A stretch of 64,000 nucleotides of DNA from Saturnia japonica (GCA_033032175.1 CM065323.1:1116001-1180000); one strand, 5' to 3'; positions 35,701 to 44,035 are shown, numbered from the stretch's first letter. Numbers and translations are program-made. The notes: generated by a model not told the origin, from the sequence alone.

Positions 35701-38700
35701 ATAATTTATTTACCATTTGACCTGCCGGTAAGAATTCCGAGTGCACTCCACCGCGATAGTCAAAGGAAACAGTTAACATGACTTTGACTTTTGATTGACT
35801 TTGGCGTGGTTTTTTCGTTTTCGGGTCAGTTGGAAAGCGCCACTCCGAAGCTTGTTGACTAGTTTGCATGTCAAACTCGTAAATCCATGTCTCCTCACCA
35901 GTAACAATGCGTTTCATAAATATTGGATCGGAATTGACTCGTTCTAGCATGTCCTCAGCGACTCTTATGCGATTGAGATTTTGGAGAAAATTCAAGTATG
36001 TTTCATACCCAAGTGATTATTTAAAATGATACGGATCGCGACTCGTGAGACACAAAAAGTTCAGCGGATATCTCTCTCAAAATTGAATGAGGATTTTCTT
36101 CAGTCACTATTTCCTTTACTTTTGCGATGTTAACTTCAGTTGAAGACCTTGATGGCCTAGCAGGGCGAGGCAATTCTTCCAGCATATCTCGATTGCTTTT
36201 GAACGCTTTGTACCATCCATAAGCACGTATTTTTGATAAAGGCAATTCACCGTAAGCCTTTTGTAACATTACCAGTGTCTCCGAACACGAGATTCCATTG
36301 GCAATGCAAAATTTAAGACAAACCCTTTGTTCGATGTTTTTGTCCATTATGAAATTCGCAGTATACACTAGATATGATCTAAATAAAAACAGCACTGTAT
36401 ATACAACTCAAACTCCGTACCAAAATGAAAAACAGTTGTGACAATCTAACACATAAAAAAAAAGAATTTGAAACCATAAACAAATCATCCATTCCCGAGA
36501 CTTTTTTGACAAAATGCAAGTACGGTTCACATCAACAATGCGTTACTGAAGGTTCTAACGAGATAAGTCTTATATTAGTCATAACTGTTTTACGGTCATG
36601 CTGTCCTGGTATATTTGTATCACACATAACTTTATGTGACGTAACAGTGTTTCCATTAATTTATAAGTTCCTAGTAGAGATATTTTACACATATTACCGA
36701 AGCCACAGCTGTACGGTATAACATCCATCTCGGCGTGAACAAAGGATTTGCTACTTCTTTTCTTTGCCGTACTGTGAAGCTGTGGAACTTTCTCCTGCCC
36801 AGTGTGTTTCCTCCTCCCTACAACATAGTGTCCTTCAAATAACACCTGTTCTTGCTTGCTATTAGATACAATGCTATAAAAAAAAACGATAAAATAAAAA
36901 AGTAGGTATCGATATAGTTTATTCTAGTATTTGTAATAACTCCGTTATAGTAACTATTACATTCCGAACTAGTCCTTATATCCGATAAAATGTCATGATT
37001 TCCTTCCTCTTCCGTTCTTATAATAAACACTGCTTCAATAATACATCACCTTGGTACGTTGCTTTGCTTTCATAAAGTTCAGTTTGTATTAACAGTAACT
37101 GCACGTGACGATTCGCTAGAATTACTATGATAAACATATGGGAAGTGACATGAATTATATTAATTATACTTCGTACGTTTTATTTGATTAATCAAAATTA
37201 CATGTTATTTTGATTTCCGTTTAAATAATATTCTATTCACTGTCAGTATATTAATTGTGGTTTATTTATAAGATATTGTTCTGTGTTTTTAAATCACTAA
37301 ACAAAGGTATGTTTTTTTCATTCTCACACTATTCATTACATTACGGACTAGACGTTTACTTTGGACGTAAGTAAGGATGACTTTGGGTCTTACTTTTTTA
37401 GCACGAAATAGAATCCAATAAAAATATACTCAACTAAGCTGGCTTCACTTACTATTGTCAATATTATTAATTTCTAATTAATGAACCTATTGAAATATAT
37501 ATTTTATGTTACAAAATAGTAATTGTTTACGAAGATGAAAAAATCGCCATTCCACGGTCCGCCAAAACATTACAACAAAATTGTTACTTACGTTGTGGAT
37601 TTGAAAAAAAAATTTTTGTTTCAGAAGTTTGTTGTGACGTTTTTTGTAGTTAATTAATTAGCTGGTGCTTGCTTGCTATTTCACTCTCGTTGTCTTCGAA
37701 AGAAACGATTCGCGCGCCATCTATTATTGTGAAGTAACTCCTACTCGGACGTGTGCTTGAATAGCTCGTCAAAGTTTAATCGCAGTCGGATAAATTGTAT
37801 AGGAATTAGGAACGTATTGTCCCTTACAAACAAAGATACATTTATTCATAAACTAGTTGTGCCCGCGGCTTTGGTCACGTGAACTACAGAATGCCTTTGC
37901 GAATATTGCTCCTCCGCTCCCGGCTGTTTAAAAGACAAAATTGCTTATTGTGGGTGTTCTTTAGAAGATATACTACTTTTTCTATATCTCTTATGGTCAG
38001 TAAACTTTAACTCAGCGTAAGCCATTTAAGCAGCGGAATTGATTCACCATAACCACTTTTTTTATTTGTGCAGAACCCTAATTATTTTTCTTAAATAAAA
38101 GTAGCTTAAGTTATTACCTATAAAATCAGCTATCTACCAGTGAAAGTCCTGTTAAAATCGGTCCAGCCGTTTCGGAGATTACCCGGAACAAGCAGACGGA
38201 AAAAATTTTAAAAATGGGTTTTTGTTATAAGTATCGTATATATTTTCATATGCATTTAGTAAAAAACTGTTATTTTGACATTACAATCAGACACTTCAAT
38301 TTTATTAATTGTATAGATTTTATTAATTGTATAGCTTACTATGACAATGTTAAAAAATAATCACACCGGACCATAATCATTCTATCCGTATCCATATGAA
38401 GATAGTACAAGAAAAAGTCTGGGTGAAAACAAATATGTCGTAAACAAAATATATCTGGCAATAGCAATTACAATTGCTAATTTAAATGCTGCAATTAACA
38501 CTTTTATCTGTAACATGGTGAGTGTTCTGAAGAGCTGTTCCATCTAATTCCCTCCTCGAATTCTCGGCACGAACTAAAAGTTCTCCCGGCCAATGTGTTC
38601 CCTCCTTCTAAAGACATAGGGTCCTTCAAGCGTAACGTGAAGAGATATACAGACATGCATGACAACAACGACCGCTGATGAATTGCGATCCCCCAGGGTC

Positions 38701-40796
38701 CAGGGTCGCCGTTGTGTTTAGATTGTACCATGTTTATCATCAGGTTTAGTAGCGTCAATTATTCAAGCTAAATAGGAGGACTGTATAGGGGTAGAGGAAG
38801 ACCGAAGAGGATATGGATGCACCGTGTGAGGAATAGATTATGTATGTTAATATCATATAATTATCATCCTAGATGATTTTGGTTACAGGGACTTATACAC
38901 TGGGACTGTGACATTTGGCATGGTTAAAGTTTATATGGAGAAGGAGTGCAGAAAGCTAAAATTTATCTAGAATATCTGTTACTAATATATTAAATAAAAT
39001 AAATTAATACTGCGAATCCTAACCTGACCATGCCTTTGAACTTAGACCCCCCCAAATATTGACATTGTCACTCAACGAAAAGTGACAGCAAGTGATGTAG
39101 ATAATACTCATTGTTTAGGTTCATGAATACTGCAAATGTCAAACAGAAAATAGTCTATGATCAAAAAATTAATAAGAATAATTAATATGAAGTAGACGTG
39201 AAGAGTGATAATAATACGTAAAGAATACGTAGTGGTGGCGCCACGGGCGCGGGCGGTGAACTGAGCCGAGGACCGATGGACCTTGTTAATGAACTTGAAC
39301 TGAAGTCGTCGGGCGTGTGACCTGCCGCGGCCGGCAGCGCGGCGCGGCTGACACTAGAGCGCAAGCGCCGCGGCGCGCGCAACTCACTGCCGAAATGTTA
39401 CATAATAACACAAAACTCTTTTTATGCCCATCCGTGATTATTATGAATTAGAGTGTACGGTGTGAAGGTCCTACACCAATATTATGTTTTGTGGGTGTTA
39501 TTATTACGTGCAGTTTTGATGAGTTGTTTTTATGATATCACGCGAGTCTAATGTTTATATTACGCAATAATAACCTATAACTACCTATGTCTAAGTTGAT
39601 CTGTTGACGTCGCTTTTTATACTTAACGTTGTGAGTTGTTTTGCAAGTGAAGCGGGTATTAGAAGGTACTCTACGACAGTACGGTTTCATCACGATCTTT
39701 TCTTTCACCGAAAGCTTTATGTTGATTGCGGGGATTCGAACTCACGTCGTCCGTACACGCTAACACTGAGCCATAATTGAAACCCTAAACCTTGTTTATT
39801 TTGTGGTAATTAAGTCATTGTCTTAAAAGCTTTTGATCAGTAGTGGAACCTATGCATGGACATACGCGCGAGAAAGCGCTTATAAAATACAACAATTTAA
39901 ACTTTAAAACATTATCTAATCATTTTAGTTAATAGAAAGATTTGAAAATATATTAGAAAATCACGCTAAGCCTAGAAAAGGGAGATGGGTTTCGAGGGTA
40001 GCTGCCAGGGTCAAGAGGCTCGACGATAGATTTCAACTCTTTAACTTACTTGTCCACCATTACAAATTACAATGTTCTATCACTATCAAAATATCAAGTT
40101 GAATTGTTTAATGTATACAGTTGCAGATTTTTATGTGTATTTGAATATTCATAATACTCGAACGTTTCGTTATGGCGCTATTTATCATTTAATTTTTTTA
40201 ACTTTAAAAATAAGGAAATGATAACGTTTGAAATGTCAGTTGAAACTAGCAGGATACACAGAACGGTTTCAGTTTAGCCGGAGGCGATTTCCTCGTCACA
40301 GTGTTGTGTTACGCAACTGGTTAGTGGCGCAACGGTCGACAGTGCACTCGACGCGTGGGTGTTTAAAAGTCATTCAATTGCCATAAAAGACGGTTGCAAA
40401 ATGTCAATTGGGGTGTCGATTGCCTAACATTATTAATCTATTTTATTGACCTTCGCCTTGACCTACAGTTTAAGTACCGTACGTTGTTTATGTTTGTTAC
40501 TTTTACCTTTTTGCCTTATTATAATATTTTTAATTTAGTGTTTTTTTTAATAGCTATTTAGGAAAACTTTAGCTAGTAAAAGAAGTAGACGAAATTAATA
40601 ATTTATTAATTTTTATAGTAATAAATAAAAAATAGTGTTGATGGCTTCTTACCTAGTTTTGTTACCCGATGTCTCTACTTATCCCATTAGAGGCATTGCG
40701 TGATAATAGATAGATATCAGAGATAATGTTATAACTTACCATGCACATGTCGCCATAGCGGCAAACCTTCCAGAAGCCCTTGATGCTAGCGAGCAT
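19544..40796 (-). CDS. Tret1-like facilitated sugar transporter (four exons)
   Basis: Join of 40796-40740, 26242-26113, 22027-21842 and 20712-19544: 1542 nt, 513 residues and a stop, with all junctions in phase and GT/AG introns of 14497, 4085 and 1129 bp. It is a major facilitator (SLC2) protein resembling insect facilitated trehalose transporters, which move sugar down its gradient across the plasma membrane. Signatures: DAVGRR loop (residues 82-87), AEITTPDKRG (about 135), PESPLWLASKG (192), FQEMSG in TM7 (265), GELYPQDIRG (about 373), PETKGKTL after TM12 (435). Length fits the family (about 480-520). The tail from about 443 to 513 is hydrophilic with RRHS (479-482), a basophilic-kinase type site. 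The chosen ATG lies in CAACATG context. The frame stays open upstream in exon 1, so a longer N-terminus is possible. Substrate (trehalose or glucose) cannot be told. Confidence 0.9.
20713..21639 (-). other. Sugar transporter intron 3 (part)
   Basis: AT-rich intron with no recognised gene. A SINE lies at its upstream end (21640-21795). Confidence 0.6.
21640..21795 (-). mobile_element. SINE type 2, partial
   Basis: On the - strand it carries the SINE head: GTACGGACTCCGCGTCGAAT, a degenerate B box near 21755, GGTGAAGAAAAACATCATG, then the 'GCTTGTTCTAATGCCCGCC' body piece. It lies in intron 3, same orientation as the transporter, ending about 45 bp from the exon 3 donor. Confidence 0.6.
21842..22027 (-). 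CDS. Sugar transporter exon 3 (TM2-TM4)
   Basis: 186 nt; acceptor TTTTTCTCCTCAG, donor ACTATAG|GTAAGA. It starts with CG, completing GCG (Ala) with the last G of exon 2, and ends with one G. It reads SLGVISNPIGALLGGMMVDA then VGRRLLLQSIVLPNLIGWLV and AFSETYIFLCVGRFITGFTI. The conserved cytosolic loop D-x-x-GRR between TM2 and TM3 is intact. Confidence 0.92.
22130..22390 (+). repeat. Interspersed repeat family E5, copy 2
   Basis: Shares AAATAAGCATACGGCTCGCT, GCGTTGCCGATATTGAACTC, CTCACCCCAGGAACACAACA and CGCCCTACCTCTCT with the copies at 15490, 23520 and 51355. It lies in intron 2 of the transporter, antisense to it. Confidence 0.65.
22391..22773. repeat. Mixed repeat debris in intron 2
   Basis: 22490-22605 has a moderately GC-rich - strand frame (DIDRLNAPGVAARWTVSWVQ) with no family I recognise. 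22665-22770 ('AACCCTCCTCAATAAACAGG', 'GAGATTTGCGCGTTCAA') is a fragment of repeat family D in the orientation of 9930-10170. Confidence 0.4.
22774..23026 (+). mobile_element. tRNA-derived SINE (type 1), copy 2
   Basis: A box TAGCCTAGTGG (22778 region) matches the TRGCNNARNGG consensus; B box GGTTCAATTCC (22819 region) is one base from GGTTCRANTCC. The body is co-linear with 17773-18060 and ends at GCGTGATGGTATATT. Intronic, antisense to the transporter. Confidence 0.75.
23520..23775 (+). repeat. Interspersed repeat family E5, copy 3
   Basis: Shares AAGCTTACGGCCCGCCTGAT, GCGCGTTGCCGATTTTGAAC, CTCACCGTAGGAACACAACA, GAAAGAAATCTCCAAATAAA and GTCCTACCTCCTC with the other copies. Located in transporter intron 2. 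Confidence 0.65.
23776..26112 (-). other. Sugar transporter intron 2, no recognised feature
   Basis: AT-rich. The region 23200-23420 and this interval have short open frames only. A splice-like 19-nt segment at about 25053-25071 was considered and rejected. Confidence 0.5.
26113..26242 (-). CDS. Sugar transporter exon 2 (TM1)
   Basis: 130 nt; acceptor ATGAATGTTTACAG, donor GGATTG|GTAAGT. It begins in phase 0 and ends with one G. It reads ILAALAAQSINISVGFCQGF then SAVLLPQYSHEYPSISYEQS and SWI, i.e. TM1 and the first extracellular loop; the 'S-x-G-x-x-x-G-x-S-A-x-L-P-Q' pattern is shared with Tret1 proteins. There is no in-frame ATG in this exon, so translation must start in an upstream exon. 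Confidence 0.9.
26243..27489 (-). other. Sugar transporter intron 1, 3' part
   Basis: AT-rich. A 96-codon - strand frame at 26333-26623 has no recognisable domain and lies in an intron without splice sites that would join it in frame; probably chance. Confidence 0.45.
27490..27600 (+). repeat. Short repeat related to 57585-57720
   Basis: 'CCATTACTGGCTTTGACAGC' then TTCACCGGGCTTAGG parallels 'CGCTGATGGCTTTTACAGCT' then TTACCGGGCTGGCAC at 57608. An old shared repeat of unknown class. Confidence 0.45.
27735..27960 (+). repeat. Interspersed repeat family D, copy 2
   Basis: Starts ACTAATACTATAAAGTTGAA, then TTTGTTTGTTTGTTTCGTTG, ACGACTAATAGGAGTGGAAC and AAATGTTGCAAAAAACGGGA. Inverted relative to 9930-10170. 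Non-coding. Confidence 0.6.
28366..28380 (+). repeat. (CT)n run
   Basis: Short CT dinucleotide run followed by TGCGCGGGTCAGCTAGTT. The CTAGT end after a GC-rich piece resembles the ends of the Helitron-like families, so this may mark the end of another copy. Confidence 0.5.
28400..28984. other. No recognised gene; intronic
   Basis: AT-rich intron 1 sequence with nothing I can name. Confidence 0.4.
28985..29110 (+). repeat. SINE type 2 internal fragment
   Basis: 'GCATGGTGGTAGGACCCTTA', 'AAGCCCGCTTGTGTAACTAA' and 'CTCAAGTGGAAAATCTGTCG' match, in order, the body of the SINE at 47965-48060. Confidence 0.5.
29270..29287 (+). repeat. Poly-C run
   Basis: A run of about 14 C within TCTCCCC...CACACACATC; rare in this AT-rich window. 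Confidence 0.8.
29640..30005. other. Promoter-like or LTR-like segment, unresolved
   Basis: Moderately CpG-containing. It has a tight run of AGCGACAT/AGCGACAC words (29811-29848), a TATATATA at 29905-29915 region and a downstream GC-rich tail (GGGCAGCTGCCCGCC, itself containing the palindrome GGCAGCTGCC). TATA plus short tail ending TTCTACA is reminiscent of a solo LTR, but I cannot define TSDs. The 112-codon - strand frame here is not recognised. Confidence 0.3.
30008..30512 (+). repeat. Interspersed repeat family B, copy 2
   Basis: AATCTATACATTTAATAAAA start, CTGTCTGTCTGTTTGTTCCG, GGGTAATCTCCGAAACGGTT, CGGGCGTATAGTCCACGTGA and GGGCACAGATAGTA end. Co-linear with 11652-12127. Intron 1, antisense to the transporter. 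Confidence 0.65.
31070..31600 (+). pseudogene. Mariner transposase 5' remnant (mori-like), + strand
   Basis: From 31241 it reads MDKNIAQRVCLKFCI and, through several frameshifts and stops, DMLEDLPRPGRPSMSSTEDN and SLREIAAELSVSHESIRI. This is the N-terminal helix-turn-helix half of a mariner transposase: 'RPGRP' is the AT-hook-like linker. The upstream part with TTGGCACAACTGTTTTTCAT is shared with the inverted copy at 36420-36460. Everything downstream, including all catalytic Asp residues, is missing. It is about 88% similar by eye to the inverted copy at 35590-36510. Confidence 0.75.
31601..33359. other. No recognised gene; intronic
   Basis: AT-rich intron 1. A 101-codon + frame (31991-32296) and a 62-codon - frame (32619-32807, with MNWREGDYVAVSRLSTATRF) have no family match and no splice sites that I can defend. 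Confidence 0.4.
33360..35381 (-). mobile_element. Tigger/pogo DNA transposon, near full length
   Basis: Terminal inverted repeats: left CAGTGTGAACTCTTTATAAC (33360-33379), right the inverse of CAGTGTAAACTCTTTATAAC (ends 35381). Starting with CAGT and containing a pogo-type transposase inside, it is a Tc1/mariner-superfamily Tigger element of 2022 bp. TA precedes the left end; AT, not TA, follows the right end. Its transposase is on the - strand, sense with the transporter whose intron 1 it occupies. Confidence 0.85.
33505..35005 (-). pseudogene. Tigger-like transposase (one frameshift)
   Basis: N-terminal frame 35005-34463 begins MASKRKAISVDEKVCVIRAI and contains a psq/CENP-B-type helix-turn-helix (about residues 8-50), then a second HTH with SEGWLGKFKHRH, and the first catalytic Asp in NADETGIFFKL. 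A frameshift near 34465 moves to the frame that ends at 33505, with the second Asp in LLVDNCPAH and the third in ILQPMDQSVIKSLK. Exactly 30 residues separate these two Asp, i.e. DD30D, within the pogo/Tigger range. The C-terminal part is acidic. About 480 residues in all, the usual size; all three catalytic Asp are kept, so one indel appears to be the main lesion. Not a host gene, though jerky/TIGD host genes descend from this family. Confidence 0.9.
35590..36510 (-). pseudogene. Mariner transposase remnant (mori-like), - strand
   Basis: Starts MDKNIEQRVCLKFCIANGIS at 36346, includes LEELPRPARPSRSSTE, and is frameshifted near 36020. It resumes with MNFLQNLNRIRVAEDMLERV, TGEETWIYEFDMQTSQQASE, KVKVMLTVSFDYRGGVHSEF and ends at NSWILDAKN. 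Related mariners read GDETW at the first catalytic Asp; here it is Glu (GEETW). The frame ends just where the second catalytic 'H-D-N' block should follow, so the C-terminal third and right end are deleted. Upstream non-coding sequence to about 36510 is shared with the + strand copy at 31070-31600. Confidence 0.8.
36730..36855 (+). pseudogene. LINE ORF2 C-terminal tail
   Basis: Reads RTVKLWNFLLPSVFPPPYNI then VSFK, the same 'RT-x-x-LW-x-x-L-P-x-x-FP-x-x-Y-x-x-x-x-FK' tail as at 3081 and 38510. Short, without catalytic regions. Confidence 0.5.
36856..37852. other. No recognised gene; intronic
   Basis: AT-rich intron 1 sequence. Nothing named. Confidence 0.45.
37853..38334 (-). repeat. Interspersed repeat family B, copy 3 (inverted)
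   Basis: Reverse complement of 11652-12127: here the end appears as ACTAGTTGTGCCCGCGGCTT and the start as ATTAATTGTATAGA. The last ~20 bp (TTTTATTAATTGTATAG) are tandemly duplicated at 38300-38334. Confidence 0.65.
38500..38770 (+). pseudogene. LINE ORF2 C-terminal tail, second
   Basis: Reads VFEELFHLIPSSNSRHELKV, LPANVFPPSKDIGSFKRNVK and RYTDMHDNND. 'LPANVFPPS...SFKRNVKRY' matches the generic LINE tail; adjacent to a GC-richer patch. Degenerate. Confidence 0.45.
38904..39167 (+). mobile_element. Helitron-like short repeat, copy 3 (both ends missing)
   Basis: Core matching copies 1, 2 and 4 ('ATTTGGCATGGTTAAAGTTT', 'GACATTGTCACTCAACGAAA', 'CAGCAAGTGATGTAGATAAT'), but lacking both the TTAATACGTG start and the hairpin-CTAG end. 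Confidence 0.6.
39225..39405 (-). promoter_or_regulatory. CpG-rich island in intron 1, possible alternative promoter
   Basis: About 170 bp of very high GC and CpG content (GCCGCGGCCGGCAGCGCGGC and similar) in an AT-rich intron. On the - strand, CATAAAAAG (about 39417-39425) lies just upstream, followed by a possible donor GCA|GTGAGT at about 39390 and CAG|GTCACA at about 39323. Position between exon 1 and exon 2 would suit an alternative first exon. No ATG in frame with exon 2 is identified, so this is only a suggestion. Confidence 0.35.
39690..39790 (-). repeat. SINE type 2 head fragment
   Basis: On the - strand: TGGCTCAGTGTTAGC A-box-like, GAGTTCGAATCCC B box, then AAGCTTTCGGTGAAAGAAAA. 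Same head as 47865. Confidence 0.6.
39960..40060 (-). repeat. SINE type 2 body fragment
   Basis: 'CGCTAAGCCTAGAAAAGGGA' to 'CGACGATAGATTTCAACTC' follows the order of the SINE body at 58215-58275 ('GCTAAGTCTAGTGGGAG', 'GCGACAGATTTTCAACT'). Confidence 0.45.
40061..40739 (-). other. Sugar transporter intron 1, 5' part
   Basis: AT-rich with no gene. A small GC-richer patch lies at 40260-40350. Ends at the exon 1 donor. Confidence 0.45.
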
Positions 40797-40869
40797 GTTG
40801 CGCGCGCGCCGCTCACTCCACACCGCTGTACCCGCTCCGGACGCGGCTGCGCGGACGCTTCTCGCGCCC
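40740..40869 (-). CDS. Sugar transporter exon 1 (start codon exon)
   Basis: Acceptor TATATTCCAG at its upstream side, donor CATG|GTAAGT at its downstream side. ATG at 40796-40794 in CAACATG context opens MLASIKGFWKVCRYGDMCM, ending in phase 0, matching exon 2. Upstream of the ATG the exon is very GC- and CpG-rich, and the frame remains open to the exon edge (GARSVRAAASGAGTAVWSER...), so this part is either 5' UTR or an alanine/arginine-rich N-terminal extension coded with a further exon. The presence of an acceptor implies at least one upstream non-coding or coding exon. Confidence 0.75.
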
Positions 40870-42559
40870 CTGGAATATACAATATTATATTGATATAATA
40901 CCAGCCTGTCATAATTCTTCTACTGGGCTAAGTGTTATCCGTGTCTGTCTGTTTGTCCGCGTACTTCTTCTAAATCTCACAAAGGATATTTCTAAGGTTC
41001 TCACTGTCATTTAGAGAATTCTTTACGTAAGGTTTGTATAAACAATACACAATAATAATTTAATATTTTGTAATCAAGTCGTGAATTAATTTATTTTCGG
41101 GCACTTACATGTGAAGTTATGAACTAAAGCGATAAACTCTATATCATGCTTTTTTAATTATAAAATACACCACTTTGTAAATTTCGCCCGTGTGAAGCCG
41201 GGAAGCGCGTGTCGCTAGTTTTACATAAATTACAAATTACTTTGATAGTAATAAAAATGTTTTACGAATCATATAAAATTATTAAGACGGAGGTGTTTAA
41301 TTTTACCCATTTAACGTTTAACCGAGTAAAAACTAAAATAGATATCCCGATTTCAGGCAGCTTCCACTACGCTAGAACATGAACATCCGTAGATATCAGT
41401 TCATTTAGCTTCACATTCTCGTAACAACATAAAATTCATGACTCTTTTGCTGACCAATCCAGTTTCTCAAATGACATGCAACTAAACTACACTTGCATAA
41501 TTATGTAAATTTGTATGATATACTATATATGATATGATATATTATATAACACGTAAACCGTAAGTATTCCTAGAGCTTGTCAACTATGTATGCGAGGATT
41601 CTTAGGACGCGTATTACTGAAGTATTATAGATTAAGCGCACAGCATTACATATTCTTAAATCATATTTCCACGCCGTGGATCATATGAAACGGTACGCTT
41701 CAAGTCCAGTACGTGCTGCCTAAAACACTTCACGCTTTTCGACACTTAGTTCAAACAACAATGAATTATGTGTCCACTGTGCGCGTTCTGACGATGGCTT
41801 TAGTTTTGTTCCTACCAATAATATTCATCATCACGTGATCATAATATTCGATTGTTTCAATTTTGTCGAATTTCATTATTTATAATCTTAACGTGAAAGT
41901 TTGAAATAATTGTAAATAGATAGATACAAATTACTTTGCTGAGTTTCTTCGTATGATTAATTAGAAATATTATCGAAAAATTACGTTTTTGCTATTTTAA
42001 TGGCGTCAATAACTATCAACGAGCAAACGGTTAATTGTTTTTAACTAAATGTCTAATATACGTGTGACATCAACTGCGATCGATCGCTACAAATAACACG
42101 ATAGAATATTTCACAATAGCACTTAGAGAAAACACTATCAAATATTCATATTATCACTTTTAATAGAACAAAGTCACAGGACAAAAGACAACTCACTTTT
42201 CGCCCATAACAGCCGTTCGCATCAACAAACCATTTTCAAATAGAAATTTCTTACGTCTTATTGTTTCATATTATTATATTTATCTTATCCAATAGACGTC
42301 AAACATTTCTGTAGACAGAAATATAGATAACAGATTCGTTGGTAACTTCTCAACAACAGATCGCATATTTATCAATTGCTTGATAATAATAAATATATGT
42401 TTATACGAAAATATATATTATAGCGGAATGAGCCGTCGATTTAGCCTAGTTGTGTGATGACCAGACTTTTAAGCACTGTTGTATGTACAGTACGAGTAGT
42501 CGATAGTTCAAGTACTTTTGATTTAGGATTTATTGAATAAACTTCTTTTTAGTTTTTAA
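40870..42559. other. No recognised gene
   Basis: Upstream of transporter exon 1; AT-rich. TATATGATATGATATAT-like low complexity near 41515-41545. Probably 5' intron of the transporter if the upstream exon lies further right. Confidence 0.4.
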
Positions 42560-42790
42560 ACAATTTTATAATGGGAGTGTGAAAGGTAACGTTGGAAGAG
42601 GAAGGCCTAGACGAACATTCATCAATCAAATCGGTGACGTTCTGAAGAAAGGTCAGGTCATGAGTAACTCTAAACCGACAAGCATGCATGAAAAGATTAA
42701 TGAATGTTGAAGATACGAAGATGTATTCCGGGGTCGTAGCAAGTGGAAGGACGTTGGTAAATAGACGTCATTTATAGTATATAATTTTAA
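42560..42790 (+). mobile_element. LINE ORF2 C-terminal fragment (+ strand)
   Basis: Reads [37 protein letters not shown], a stop, then DVFRGRSKWKDVG. Same tail as the - strand copy at 9440-9905 and so the same RTE/craft-like family. Truncated, no catalytic domains. Confidence 0.6.
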
Positions 42791-43207
42791 TTTTTCAGAT
42801 TAATTTACTATTTCATAATTTTATAAAAAAAAGTTTATATTAAATATAATTTTAATAGCATTCCTTCATTGGGCTTGTTTTTAATAGATACATAATATAT
42901 AGCGAAGGGAACTTCATTCCTAGTGGGTGTCCCACGACACCTTTTAATTATTTTTTTTCTATGCGTTTGTGTATACGATACAAATCTAATCGAGTGATCG
43001 AGTTAAAAGTGTTAGGACGAAGATTTTAATCAAACCCGATAGATAGCAAGAAAGGTGAACCGACTGTTGACAGATTAACATATATTGATATAGGGCCGTG
43101 GTGTCACTATAACCGTTGTTTTACATAACTTCGGCTTATGTATTTGGTGATAATAACATAATGGTTAATTTTATTTTCTGTGACCAACATAGATAATCAT
43201 CATAATA

Positions 43208-43554
43208 TTAATACGTGAGAAGAAAACTTTGTACCCCTTTTAAGCGTATTGCGTGTACGGAAGATTGTAAGATTTGGCATGGTTAAAGTTTATATAGAGA
43301 AGGAGTGCAGAAAGCTAAAATTTAAATATAATATCTGTTAATAATATATTAAATTAAATAAATTAATACTGCTAATCCTAAACGGACAGTGCCATTGTAC
43401 TTAGACCCCCCAAAATATTGACAATGTCCTCAATGAAAAGTGACACCAAGTGATATAATATTCATTGTTTAGGTTCATACTGTAAATTTCAAACAGAAAA
43501 CAGTCTATGATTAAAATGTCGCAGGTTGAATTTCGATCATTGGGCGACCGCTAG
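43208..43554 (+). mobile_element. Helitron-like short repeat, copy 4
   Basis: TTAATACGTGAGAAGAAAAC start, CTAG|T end at 43554. Stem GGTTG (43524-43528) with CGACC (43545-43549) and a 16-nt loop as in copies 1 and 2, here with a G-U pair. Confidence 0.65.
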
Positions 43555-43925
43555 TATATATTATTTCGCAAAGGTTTTTTCCCTGGTAACGCCATAATAT
43601 CACCGATAATTCTTTCAAACATAAACATCATTTTAAAGCTGATGATTTCGATAAAGAAATGTTTAATAACATTTTCATTACAAATTGCCATCTGTTGATG
43701 CTAATGAAAATATATTCAGAGCGCCATCTATTCATACGGGTTAGCTAGTTTTTTTTTACTATTAAATGGAATAAAAAAGAATATTTCTTTAAATTTATTG
43801 AAATTGAAATATTTAGTACTTTGGTGTTGGTCGGTCTACCGCGACACAGGACTAATGTCCTATAATAGCTGCACGCTATAATTGCAGTTTTGACACATTA
43901 CAATAGTACCGTGAAACATACAAAA
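43555..43925. other. No recognised gene
   Basis: AT-rich. Nothing named. Confidence 0.4.
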
Positions 43926-44035
43926 TAAAAATGGAATAATTCTTTATTCAATTTAGGCCTTAAGAAGGTACTTATAAACGTCAAACCACTACTGCCGCTT
44001 CGGAAGATATCCCAGTAATCGAGAAAAACTGGTAA
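43926..44035 (-). repeat. Jockey-like LINE 3' UTR fragment
   Basis: 'TTCTTTATTCAATTTAGGCC', 'AAACGTCAAACCACTACTGC' and 'ATCCCAGTAATCGAGAAAAA' correspond in order to 52930-53020. The first minisatellite unit starts inside its end. Confidence 0.6.
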
